Source: a virus. From it: a DNA stretch of 40,170 bases. Below are positions 30,871 to 38,712 of this stretch, one piece after another. The stretch spans positions 1-40,170 of the IMG/VR virus record IMGVR_UViG_3300015262_000017; one strand, 5' to 3'. Every line of letters begins with the position of its first letter. The stretch's first letter is position 1. Under the pieces are notes generated by a model that ran no database searches, was not told the DNA's origin, and saw only the letters and a list, made by a program, of their open reading frames with translations. A program made the translations under genes and the position numbers.

Positions 30871-31466
30871 CCACTGGATTCATTGACCAGCGCATGTCCG
30901 TGCGCGTCGCCTCGGGGTTCGTCGGCGGCCCTGAGTGGAGCACGAACATTCAGACGCTCGGCAGCGGCCGCGAGTCGCGCAACAAGCAATGGCAGTACCC
31001 GAAACACCACTACACCGCCAACGTGGGCGCATTCACCGCGGACGACATCCAAGAGCTGCGCTCGATCTTCTACGTGTGCGCCGGCCAGTGGGGCGCGTTC
31101 CGGTTCCAGGACCCGGTCGACTTCAGCGCAGAGGGCGAGTTCATCGCGGTGGAGGCTGGGACAAAAACGCCCGCGCAGCTCACCAAGACGTACACGTTCG
31201 GGCTGCAGCAGGCAGTGCGGAAGATCCAGGCGCCAGTGGCAGGCAGCGTTTTGATGTTCGACAGCGACGGCACGACAGCTATTGCCGGGACGTGTGACTA
31301 CGCCACCGGGCTGTTTACGCCCACAGCGAACTGGCCGCACGCCACCGCCGCGTGGTCGGGCAAGTTCGATGTGTGGGTGCGCTTCATGTCCGATTACGGC
31401 TCGTTCACCGCGATCCGCCCCGAGCTACTTACGGCCGATATTGAACTGCTTGAGGTAAGCGTCTGA
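30867..31466 (+). CDS. DUF2460 distal tail protein
   Basis: 199 aa. The pattern GFIDQRMSVRVASGFVGGPE, then YTANVGAFTADDIQELRSIF, then QWGAFRFQDPVDFS and later FDVWVRFMSDYGSFT, is that of DUF2460 (RcGTA g12-like distal tail protein). It connects the tail tube to the baseplate-like tip and follows the tape measure, as in gene transfer agents and many siphoviruses. Confidence 0.85.
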   Translation: MTTGFIDQRMSVRVASGFVGGPEWSTNIQTLGSGRESRNKQWQYPKHHYTANVGAFTADDIQELRSIFYVCAGQWGAFRFQDPVDFSAEGEFIAVEAGTKTPAQLTKTYTFGLQQAVRKIQAPVAGSVLMFDSDGTTAIAGTCDYATGLFTPTANWPHATAAWSGKFDVWVRFMSDYGSFTAIRPELLTADIELLEVSV

Positions 31467-32593
31467 TGCGCGCGATCTCCGATGCCCTGGCGGCACACCT
31501 AAAAGGCTCGTCCACCAACGTCTGCTACCTGCTCAAGATCATGCCGAAGCGGCAGGGCGTGGCGACGTTCGGGCTGTGCACGCTTGACTCTGACGTGACC
31601 TATGACGACGGCACGGGAGCGACCACGTACCGGGCGAAGCGCGGCTACACGTCGTTCGACCTCGACACGCGCTCCGATATGAGCGTCGACAACACCGAGG
31701 CGTCTGGATTGATCGCCGAGTTCCCCGCCGACGGCGTGACTTCCGACGGCATCGCGCATGGCGACTATGACGGTGCGCGATTCGTGCAGTACCTCGTGAA
31801 CTACGAGGACTTGAGCATGGGGCACGTCATCCTCAATTCCGGCCAGGTCGGCCAGATCAAGATGATCGACGACCTGCTGTGCAAGATCGAGCTGCGCTCG
31901 CTGACGCAGATACTGAAGCAAAACTCCATTGTCGAACTGACCTCGATTACCTGCCGCGCGCAGTTTGGCGATGCGCGATGCAAGTTGCCGCTTGTGTGGC
32001 GGACTGGCGTGGTTGGAACAGTAGGAGACGAGTCCGATCGCGTATTCACCGCGGACGGATCGATAGGGTTTCTGTACCCCGTGACCGCAGGGAACTTGGG
32101 AGTCGGCGACGACACACGCACAGTGTTCTTCCTGGTCGATAACGCCGAAGTGGGAGTGTTCACCGGTTATACGATCTCCGAAGTTCGCGTCGATGGCATG
32201 GCGACAACCGACTTCACCGATAACGGCGATGGGTCGATCACGATGGATACGCCTCCTGCACTGGCGGCGCCTGTCGTGTGGGACGGCATTGCATCCTTTC
32301 CCGCACCGGCCACTGACGGCTTCTTCGTTCCCGGCGTCGTTGAGTGGCTGACGGGTGCCAACACCGGTCGGCAGAACGAGATCGAGGAATACGTCGCGGC
32401 CACGCGGCAGATTACGCTCGTCATCCCGACGTATCAGACCATCGCGCCCGGCGACACGTTCCGCATTCGACGCGACTGCGACAAGTCGAAGGCGATGTGC
32501 ATCTCGTATCTGAACCTGTTGAACATGCGAGCCGAGCCGGAGCTGCCTCGCGCGGATGGTTCGGACATCCAATCCCCCACAAAGACGGGCTGA
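31466..32593 (+). CDS. DUF2163 / BR0599-type tail protein
   Basis: 375 aa. The N-terminal DUF2163 part (SDALAAHLKGSSTNVCYLLK, YTSFDLDTRSDMSVDNTEAS) leads to the CRAQFGDARCKL block. The C-terminal segment has VVEWLTGANTGRQNEIEEYV and SKAMCISYLNLLNMRAEPEL. Relative to the usual length it carries an extra beta-rich stretch (about 185-275, with VFTADGSIGFLYPV and VRVDGMATTDFTDNGDGSI). It matches RcGTA g13 and likely forms the tail hub with the neighbours. Confidence 0.82.
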   Translation: MRAISDALAAHLKGSSTNVCYLLKIMPKRQGVATFGLCTLDSDVTYDDGTGATTYRAKRGYTSFDLDTRSDMSVDNTEASGLIAEFPADGVTSDGIAHGDYDGARFVQYLVNYEDLSMGHVILNSGQVGQIKMIDDLLCKIELRSLTQILKQNSIVELTSITCRAQFGDARCKLPLVWRTGVVGTVGDESDRVFTADGSIGFLYPVTAGNLGVGDDTRTVFFLVDNAEVGVFTGYTISEVRVDGMATTDFTDNGDGSITMDTPPALAAPVVWDGIASFPAPATDGFFVPGVVEWLTGANTGRQNEIEEYVAATRQITLVIPTYQTIAPGDTFRIRRDCDKSKAMCISYLNLLNMRAEPELPRADGSDIQSPTKTG

Positions 32594-32595
32594 CC

Positions 32596-33042
32596 ATGCG
32601 CGCTATCGGTCCACCACTGAGCGCCTCGGAAACAGCCGCGTTCATCGCGGAGGCGCGCACCTACGTCACGGACGGTGTTCGCTTCCGCCACCAAGGGCGC
32701 TCGCGTCGTGGCGTCGATTGCGCTGGCCTGCTTCTGGCAAGCATGGCGGCCATTGGGCGCCCCATTACTGACCTCGCCGCCTATGGCCGCGAGCCGCTGG
32801 GCGGCGGGCTGCGCGGCATGCTTGTCGCCAACTTGGGCGAGCCCGTACCCAAGGACGAAATGCGGCCCGGTGACGTGGTGCTCATGCGCTTTCGCGGCGA
32901 GCCAACGCACGTCGGCATGCTTGGCGATTACGTGCACGGCGGATGCTCGCTGATCCATGCATACGCCATGATGAAAAAGGTCGTCGAACACCGCATCGAC
33001 GAGGAATGGGACGGCTACATCATTGAGGTATTCCGTCCTTGA
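32596..33042 (+). CDS. NlpC/P60 family tail peptidase
   Basis: 148 aa. The catalytic Cys is in GVDCAGLL (C42), the His in PTHVGML (H105), and LIHAYAM (H121) supplies a further polar residue, as in NlpC/P60 enzymes. It is the RcGTA g14 equivalent, cutting peptidoglycan peptides or processing the tail tip. The ATG at 32596 lies 3 bases after the upstream stop; the frame is open earlier but that part is a shadow. Confidence 0.85.
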   Translation: MRAIGPPLSASETAAFIAEARTYVTDGVRFRHQGRSRRGVDCAGLLLASMAAIGRPITDLAAYGREPLGGGLRGMLVANLGEPVPKDEMRPGDVVLMRFRGEPTHVGMLGDYVHGGCSLIHAYAMMKKVVEHRIDEEWDGYIIEVFRP

Positions 33043-35549
33043 GCGGTCAACAGATAGGCACAGTCGTCGGCGGCATTATTGGCGCGTACTTTGGTGGCCC
33101 AGCGGGCGCGCAGCTCGGCATGGCCATCGGTGGATTCATTGGTGGCGCGGTCGATCCGACGCACATCAACGGCCCCAAGATCGGCGACGGCCAGCAGCAG
33201 ACGGCCACTGATGGCGCGGTGATCGCGTGGGTGCAGGGCTCGGCGATGATCGCCGGCACGATCTGCCACGTCGGGCCTAGGCGCCAGATAAGGCACAAGG
33301 ACAACGGCAAGGGCGGCCCGGTCACCGTGACCTTCACCGCCGTCCAGAGCTTCGCCATCCTCGTCTGTGAGTCGAGCGAGATTCGGGGTAGCACGATTAG
33401 CCAGATATTGATGGTTCTGCAGGATGGCAAACTCGTCTATGACGTGCGACCCGGCTCGGAGATGCTGGAAGATTCGTACAAGTGGAAAGCGAACGTCGAC
33501 TTTCTCTATGGCGGCGAAGATCAACTTCCGCATCCAACGCTTGAGGCAATCACCGGAGTCGGCAACACGCCCGCTTATCGCGGGAGCTGCCTCGCGGTGT
33601 TCAAGAACTTTGACGTGAGCCAGGCAGGCGATCGCATCCCCACGTTTCAGTTCGTCGTGTCTAGCTCAGGTCATCCAGCGCTTAACATCCCATACGACGA
33701 CCCGAGTTGGCTATATTCATTTTCCACATCGCCAACCAACGATTTTTCTGCGCTTGGTTACGACGACTCGGCATGGCCGAATGGTAAAGGCGGGTTCGGC
33801 GCACAGGGAGGCGGCCCCGCTGCTGTCGGACAAGTCGTGCATACGGTACAGCCGGCCCCTAACGTAGGCGACTGTATGTGGCTGCGACGGCACATCAATG
33901 CAACGCCAGGCGTCGAAGTGGATATTCTCGCGTACCGAGATAACACAGCGAAGCTGTGGTGGAACGGTGAGTTGTTTTTGGACGAGGCGGACGGCCCGCT
34001 TTCCTACGGCCATTCCACCGTTACGATCCCTGGCATCAAGGTGCGCGCGGTCAATGAGATAGCGTATCGCATCTACGAGGGGGGCACCGCGCCACCTGCT
34101 AATTACTCCTATGCATCGCTTCAAGTGAGTCAAGAGGGCGCTGATGAGGGAACCACAACTCTCGCGCAAATTATCTCAAAAGTCGCGCAGCGTGGCGGTC
34201 TCGACCCCTCCGACATAGACACGTCAGCGGTGACCGGGATAGACGTCGCCGGGTATCCCATCGCCCGCCAGGCGATCGCCGCAGATTGCCTGCTTCCATT
34301 GCTTCAGGCTCATTTTGCTTTCGCATCAGAATACGACGCGAAGCTGCATTTTAACTTCTACGGAGACGACGCAGACGTCATTATTGACCGCGCCGACCTG
34401 ATCGAAGGCAACGACGCGAACGATGGCGCGATCACCAGCAATCTTCGCAACCAGACGACCGAGTTTCCACGCCGCATTGTTGGCGCGTACATGGACCCGG
34501 CGCAGAACTACACAGTGGTCAATGTTGCTGCAGAACGCCAGGCGACCGACGTTATCGCCATCGGCGATCAGGCGTTTCAGATCCCAGTCGTCATGACGGC
34601 GAACGATGCCGCGCAGGCGGTCAACAAGGCTCTGAAGGTGGCCTATGCGACGCTCGAAGGAACGCTGGAATACTCCACGCCGTTCGCGGGCTCAGGCGTC
34701 TATATTTCGCTTGTGTCTGGCGCGCCGTTGCAGTTCCAGGGCAAGCGATACGTTCTCGACGAGCTTATCCTCGGCAACGGGACATTGAAGCTGACGACGC
34801 GCTATGACCGGCAGAGCGCTTACACGTCGAACGTGCAAGCGATCATCGGCAACGCGCCAACGCCGCCGGCATCGCCGTATTCGGGGCCGACCACGCTCTA
34901 CCCGATGAACCTACCTGCCCAACGGCCTCAGGATAGCGTTGGCGTCTACATCATCGCAGCCAGTACCGAGGGGTTGGATAGTTGGCGCGGCTGCAACGTG
35001 CAGGCGTCATACGATGGCATGGAGACATGGCAGAACGCGCTACAGATCAACATGGAAGGAACGATCGGAACCGTTGCGCTCGACGAGCCTTCCGGCGGCG
35101 AGCCGCTGACGGTAGACGTGATCAAGTACGACCTAGACAACGCGACGCCCGCCCAGCTTACCGCTCTCGCCAACGCCTTCGCGATCATTTCATCCGACGA
35201 CGTGACGCAGCTGGGACAGTTCAGCACGGCCACAGAGACGGCCACTGACAAGCAGTACGACCTGACGGGCATTGCTCGTCCGCTCGGTGGCACAGCGGCA
35301 TTTGCGGCGTCTGCAGGCGACCGGTTCACGCTCATGGATGCGGCGTATTTTCTCCCCATTGATCCAAGCTTCGCCGGCCGAACGCTCTATTTTCGCGGCG
35401 TCGGATTCGGCGAGATCGCGGAAGATGCCGAGATATTTTCGCTTGTCTATACCGCGCTCCTGCCGGTCACTGGCCAGCAACTCAACAGCGAAGCCGGCAT
35501 AGCCTTCCAGACGGAAGATGGATTCCAACTACTCAATTCGGAGACGTAA
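33039..35549 (+). CDS. tail tip protein (gpJ/RcGTA g15-like) with inserted jelly-roll-like domain
   Basis: 836 aa from TTG 33039 (TTGA overlap). The N-terminus is a Gly/Ala-rich segment (GTVVGGIIGAYFGGPAGAQL) typical of J-like tail proteins. The middle and C-terminal parts include IISKVAQRGGLDPSDIDTSA and PIARQAIAADCLLPLLQAHF. Residues about 212-368 differ: YDDSAWPNGKGGFG, MWLRRHINAT and VDILAYRDNTAKLWWNGELF read like a galactose-binding or CBM-like beta sandwich. The protein contacts the host surface and carries the fibres. The insertion is inferred from pattern. Confidence 0.82.
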   Translation: MSGQQIGTVVGGIIGAYFGGPAGAQLGMAIGGFIGGAVDPTHINGPKIGDGQQQTATDGAVIAWVQGSAMIAGTICHVGPRRQIRHKDNGKGGPVTVTFTAVQSFAILVCESSEIRGSTISQILMVLQDGKLVYDVRPGSEMLEDSYKWKANVDFLYGGEDQLPHPTLEAITGVGNTPAYRGSCLAVFKNFDVSQAGDRIPTFQFVVSSSGHPALNIPYDDPSWLYSFSTSPTNDFSALGYDDSAWPNGKGGFGAQGGGPAAVGQVVHTVQPAPNVGDCMWLRRHINATPGVEVDILAYRDNTAKLWWNGELFLDEADGPLSYGHSTVTIPGIKVRAVNEIAYRIYEGGTAPPANYSYASLQVSQEGADEGTTTLAQIISKVAQRGGLDPSDIDTSAVTGIDVAGYPIARQAIAADCLLPLLQAHFAFASEYDAKLHFNFYGDDADVIIDRADLIEGNDANDGAITSNLRNQTTEFPRRIVGAYMDPAQNYTVVNVAAERQATDVIAIGDQAFQIPVVMTANDAAQAVNKALKVAYATLEGTLEYSTPFAGSGVYISLVSGAPLQFQGKRYVLDELILGNGTLKLTTRYDRQSAYTSNVQAIIGNAPTPPASPYSGPTTLYPMNLPAQRPQDSVGVYIIAASTEGLDSWRGCNVQASYDGMETWQNALQINMEGTIGTVALDEPSGGEPLTVDVIKYDLDNATPAQLTALANAFAIISSDDVTQLGQFSTATETATDKQYDLTGIARPLGGTAAFAASAGDRFTLMDAAYFLPIDPSFAGRTLYFRGVGFGEIAEDAEIFSLVYTALLPVTGQQLNSEAGIAFQTEDGFQLLNSET

Positions 35550-35551
35550 GC

Positions 35552-36028
35552 ATGGCCGTTAAGTTCTCAGGGCTCACCGCCGCATCTGCACTCGACGGCA
35601 CTGAGGTTGTTGCTGTGTCGCAAGTCGTCTCGACGGTGCTAACCAGCGTAAAGACCACGCTATCAGCGGTATTTACTTACCTGCGGACCACGCTCGGCGT
35701 GTGGTCCGCAACGCAGTCTGTCACGCCGTTCGCGCTCACGTCGGGAACGACCGTCTCGATAGACGCCAGCAAGTCGAACAACTTCAAGCTGACGATGACG
35801 GGCGCGTGCAAGCTGGCCAATCCTACGAATCTCACCGAAGGTATGGTGCTCAACTTTGCCATCGACCAGGACGCAACAGGCGGCCGGGCGTTGACCTTCG
35901 ACACGTTGTTCAAGTGGCCGGGCGGCACTGCGCCGGCGTGGGTGACCACGGTATCGGCCAAGAATTTCTTCAGCGCCTACTATGACGGCACGGTCTTGCG
36001 CTGTAATGGCGCGGTTGGGTACGCCTGA
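35552..36028 (+). CDS. tail fibre-associated protein, 158 aa
   Basis: MAVKFSGLTAASALDGTEVV then AVSQVVSTVLTSVKTTLSAV is the start shared by many phage fibre or appendage proteins. A repetitive, Thr/Ser-rich beta region follows, ending YYDGTVLRCNGAVGYA. Two bases separate it from the tail-tip stop and one base overlaps the next gene. It probably links the tail tip to the SPRY fibre. Confidence 0.7.
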   Translation: MAVKFSGLTAASALDGTEVVAVSQVVSTVLTSVKTTLSAVFTYLRTTLGVWSATQSVTPFALTSGTTVSIDASKSNNFKLTMTGACKLANPTNLTEGMVLNFAIDQDATGGRALTFDTLFKWPGGTAPAWVTTVSAKNFFSAYYDGTVLRCNGAVGYA

Positions 36029-36927
36029 TGTTTGCCATGGGGCCGGGGTTTTTCCAGCAGGCAGGCAGCAGCTATGCGACTTTGGCGCTTACGGGCGCAT
36101 TCTCTTCATCAACGGTCGGTGTGGCGTATTCATCCAGCATCCCAATTACGGGCGGTCTTGAGCCGTACTCGCTGACCGGCGGCACGGGCATCGCCTCGGG
36201 CTCGCTCGATAGCGGATTCGCGCTGTCGATCACAGGCACCACGGGGGCGCGATTCCTGACGCTTACGTGCGCCTCGCCAGCCACCGCCGACACGATGAGC
36301 TTCACGGCGTCGATCGATTCAACGGATGCGCAGACGGCAACGAGTCCGCAGAGCGTCGTAGTGTCGGTGGCGACAACGTGGAACCCGCTAGACAAGGCTT
36401 CGCTGATCGTGTTGAGCAGCGGGAATCTCGTTGCAGGTCGCACTGGCGCCGACACCTACCAGTCGGCACGCGCCACAGCATCGAGATCGTCAGGTAAAAA
36501 TTACTTCGAGGCTGTCGTTGGCGCAGGTACATCGAGCAGTATGATGATTGGCATAGCCACTGCATCCGCCAACATCGGAAGTTACGTCGGCAGTGATGCT
36601 AGCGGGTGGGGATACAACGCAAGCAACGGCGGCCGCTATTTCTCGGGCTCGCTCACTGGCGGCTATGCCACTTACAGCCCTGGCGATGTCATAGGCGTGG
36701 CATACGACGCAGTCTCTGGCAAGGTATGGTTCGCCAAGAACAATGTGTGGCAAGGTGGTGGCGATCCGGCGCTCGGCACTGCAGAAGCTATGGGCCTGAG
36801 TAGTGGATCGGCCGTGTTCCCGATGTGCTCCATCTTGGAGGGAAGTTCGGGACAGACATGGCTTGGGCGATTCAGAGCGGCAGACCTCACCTATTCGCCG
36901 CCGACTGGCTTCTCTCCGTGGGGGTGA
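36028..36927 (+). CDS. tail fibre with Ig-like and SPRY-like domains
   Basis: 299 aa. Residues about 15-115 form an Ig-like Ser/Thr-rich region (GVAYSSSIPITGGLEPYSLT). Residues about 118-297 resemble a SPRY/B30.2 fold: NYFEAVVGAG, MMIGIATAS, DASGWGYNASNGGRYFSG, SPGDVIGVAYDAVSGKVWFA and a final LTYSPPTGFSPWG. It is the last structural gene before the attachment region, the usual place for the receptor-binding protein, where recombination changes host range. Confidence 0.75.
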   Translation: MFAMGPGFFQQAGSSYATLALTGAFSSSTVGVAYSSSIPITGGLEPYSLTGGTGIASGSLDSGFALSITGTTGARFLTLTCASPATADTMSFTASIDSTDAQTATSPQSVVVSVATTWNPLDKASLIVLSSGNLVAGRTGADTYQSARATASRSSGKNYFEAVVGAGTSSSMMIGIATASANIGSYVGSDASGWGYNASNGGRYFSGSLTGGYATYSPGDVIGVAYDAVSGKVWFAKNNVWQGGGDPALGTAEAMGLSSGSAVFPMCSILEGSSGQTWLGRFRAADLTYSPPTGFSPWG

Positions 36928-37121
36928 TTGGACGACTCCTGGCGAAACTAGGCCGACGACGCCCCTGTGCGTGCCAGTTGATGACCGGGGCTTTGCTGTC
37001 TAACAGATCATGATCGGCCACGAAGGAATGCGGCTTCCCAGCCATCGGAACGCGAAAGTGTTAGACGGGCGTCATGTAGCGATTTGCTACTAAAATCAGG
37101 CACGTTTGACAGGTTGCGCCA
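36928..37121. other. intergenic left arm of the attachment region
   Basis: No gene supported. It carries two copies of the GTCTAAC repeat (36997-37005 direct, 37059-37067 inverted) and a small GTAGC/GCTAC hairpin around 37076-37090. Its base composition is less GC-rich than the coding flanks. It leads directly into the tRNA-like segment. Confidence 0.5.
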
Positions 37122-37171
37122 CTTGACTGTTAATCAGGGGGTCGCTGGTTCGAGTCCAGCTTCGGGCGCCA
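37122..37171 (+). other. 3' half of tRNA-Asn(GTT): probable attachment core
   Basis: From the anticodon stem onward: stem CTTGA (37122-37126), loop CTGTTAA with anticodon GTT, stem TCAGG, variable GGGTC, T-stem GCTGG/CCAGC with loop TTCGAGT, acceptor half TTCGGGC, discriminator G and CCA (37169-37171). The D-arm and 5' acceptor half are missing; the upstream bases do not pair. Phages that integrate into tRNA genes carry just such a 3' piece as the attP identity block. The integrase is about 570 bases away. Confidence 0.8.
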
Positions 37172-37179
37172 TATACGGC

Positions 37180-37212
37180 AAGGGTTGCGAGAGATTGCAG
37201 CCCTTTCTTTTT
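37180..37212 (+). terminator. terminator after the tRNA-Asn segment
   Basis: AAGGGTTGC - 8-base loop - GCAGCCCTT followed by TCTTTTT: a 9-bp stem with one G-T pair. It closes the tail-fibre transcript and would also terminate the host tRNA-Asn transcript after integration. Confidence 0.7.
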
Positions 37213-37264
37213 GTCTAACGTTTTGCTGTTTGTCTACGTTTTGCCGTGGTGGGTTCGCGTTTGG

Positions 37265-37273
37265 TGGTATGAT
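37265..37273 (+). promoter_or_regulatory. extended -10 promoter for the HNH gene
   Basis: TGGTATGAT is an extended -10 (TGN plus TATGAT). No good -35 is at the proper distance. The start site near 37280 coincides with a GTCTAACA copy (37281-37288), which could act as an operator. The ATG is at 37302 with AGGGCGA upstream. Confidence 0.5.
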
Positions 37274-37301
37274 AGACGCGGTCTAACAACAGGGCGAAAC
37301 G

Positions 37302-37757
37302 ATGACTTCTGAGCGCGCACAAAGCCATTTGCCGAAGTGTCTCTTCTTGAAGCACGGGCAGTATTTTTATGTTCGGCGCTTGGATGGAAAACTTACGTGG
37401 CTCCCGTTCGGGAGGGATGAAGCCGAAGCCATTGCAAACGCAAACAGCATGAACGCCATGCGTGTTGCCAAGCGCGTTGAGGCGCTCGGCAGGTTCCGTG
37501 ATGCAAATGTAAAACTGCGCGAGCTTATCTATGCGCGTGACAGCTATACATGCGTTTACTGCGGCGCTAAGGATGACTTGGTCATCGACCACGTTTTGCC
37601 ATTTGCGAAGGGTGGAAGCACTCACCACAACAACCTTGTCACCGCGTGCGCGCCATGCAATATGACGAAGGGTGACCGGGACGTGCGCGAGTTCATTTGC
37701 GACCTAAAGGGCATGGCATCAATGATGATTGAGGCGGCTATCCACGCTTCGGCTTGA
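37302..37757 (+). CDS. HNH endonuclease with integrase-type arm-binding N-terminal domain
   Basis: 151 aa. Residues 10-45 (LPKCLFLKHGQYFYVRRLDG, KLTWLPFGRDEAEAI) align with the first 39 residues of the neighbouring integrase (LPQRMHYKHGAYYYV, GKVKWLRL, EAL) and resemble the lambda Int arm-binding domain. The C-terminal HNH has CVYC (C84, C87), IDHVLP (D96, H97), N110/N111 and CAPCN (C116, C119). It has its own promoter and its end overlaps the integrase by 20 bases in convergent orientation. Possible homing nuclease or att-site cofactor. Confidence 0.82.
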   Translation: MTSERAQSHLPKCLFLKHGQYFYVRRLDGKLTWLPFGRDEAEAIANANSMNAMRVAKRVEALGRFRDANVKLRELIYARDSYTCVYCGAKDDLVIDHVLPFAKGGSTHHNNLVTACAPCNMTKGDRDVREFICDLKGMASMMIEAAIHASA

Positions 37758-38712
37758 AGCCACGCGGCTCGATCGGCTGCACAGCGACCAGTTTTGCCCG
37801 GTAATGCTTGCGCGTGATCTTGCTGTCAGAGTGGCCGAGTAGCGCCTGGGCGTGGTCGGTATCGTCCGCGTCGCTGCCGGCCTTCCGGCGTAGATCGTGG
37901 AAGGTGATAGCCCCCAGCCCTGCGCGGAGCTTCACGCGCCGCCATGACGCCTTGAAGCCGCTTGACGTGTACGCATCGCCGGTCTGCGACAGGAACACCG
38001 GCACCGACCCGATCCGCATGCCCGCTGCCGCCTTCCAGATCGCGCGCAGTTCGTCTGACCATGCGGTCAGGTGATCCTTTCCGGTCTTGCTGTCGGTGTA
38101 CGCGATCCCGGCATCCGTCGCTGCGGTGAGCTGCAATTCCAGAATGTCCTTCTGCCGCATGCCTGTAAGGTAGGCGAAGCGGACAAGCAGCTTCATGCGA
38201 TGCCCTGCGGCTGCGATCAGGGCTGCTAGCTCGCCGTCCTCGACGTACCGCTTACCCACGCCCTCGGCGTTGCGGAACTGCATCTCGGCGGCTGGATTCG
38301 CGCCGTCGAAGATCCCGGCTTTTGTCAGGTGTGCATACACCGCCGACAGCAGTGCCCTCTCGCGATTCCCCGATACATTTCCCCGCTTCACCACGTAGCT
38401 GTAGACGTGCGCTTTGCGAAGCTCCGTCACCAGCATATGGCCGAACACCGGCAGCAACTGCTTCGTGTTTTCCTCATACCCGGCCAGCGTGGCGGGCTTG
38501 AGCCTAGATGCTGACACGGCAAGGTAGTGCGCGACAGCCTGCGCGACCGTCCACGCCTGCGACGGCTTTCCTCCTTCAAGCTCGGCCCATTTGCGCAACG
38601 CCTCGCCATACTCGCCAGATAGGCGCAGCCACTTCACCTTGCCTGCGATCCGGCTTACGTAGTAGTACGCGCCGTGCTTGTAGTGCATACGCTGTGGCAG
38701 CTTGAGCTTCAT
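37738..38712 (-). CDS. int: tyrosine site-specific integrase
   Basis: 324 aa. The N-terminal arm-binding-like domain (about 5-40) is followed by a core-binding region (about 50-135). The catalytic domain has R186 (TGMRQKD), K209 (SKTGK), H272 and R275 (HDLRR), H294 (LGHSD) and nucleophile Y304 (RKHY). All tyrosine-recombinase residues are present. It inserts and excises the phage at the tRNA-Asn site. It is transcribed leftward, toward att, after the early genes. Confidence 0.93.
   Translation of the reverse strand: MKLKLPQRMHYKHGAYYYVSRIAGKVKWLRLSGEYGEALRKWAELEGGKPSQAWTVAQAVAHYLAVSASRLKPATLAGYEENTKQLLPVFGHMLVTELRKAHVYSYVVKRGNVSGNRERALLSAVYAHLTKAGIFDGANPAAEMQFRNAEGVGKRYVEDGELAALIAAAGHRMKLLVRFAYLTGMRQKDILELQLTAATDAGIAYTDSKTGKDHLTAWSDELRAIWKAAAGMRIGSVPVFLSQTGDAYTSSGFKASWRRVKLRAGLGAITFHDLRRKAGSDADDTDHAQALLGHSDSKITRKHYRAKLVAVQPIEPRGFKPKRG

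Larger units (their letters stand above)
36997..37288. repeat. cluster of GTCTAAC repeats around the attachment core
   Basis: Copies of TGTCTAACR are at 36997-37005, 37059-37067 (inverted) and 37212-37220, with near copies at 37231-37238 (one base shorter), 37270-37278 (inverted, one mismatch) and 37280-37288. TTTGTCTAACGTTTTGC (37210-37226) and TTTGTCTACGTTTTGC (37229-37244) form a near-perfect tandem pair. They flank the tRNA-Asn segment and reach the HNH promoter. They look like integrase arm-type sites or HNH-protein binding sites. Confidence 0.55.

Noticed and set aside
36803-37013. two short frames overlapping the end of the SPRY fibre gene
   Set aside because: Out of frame with the fibre over most of their length, no ribosome site, low-complexity Arg-rich ends.
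37122-37171. functional complete tRNA-Asn gene
   Set aside because: The 5' acceptor strand and D-arm are absent, so only a 3' segment is present.
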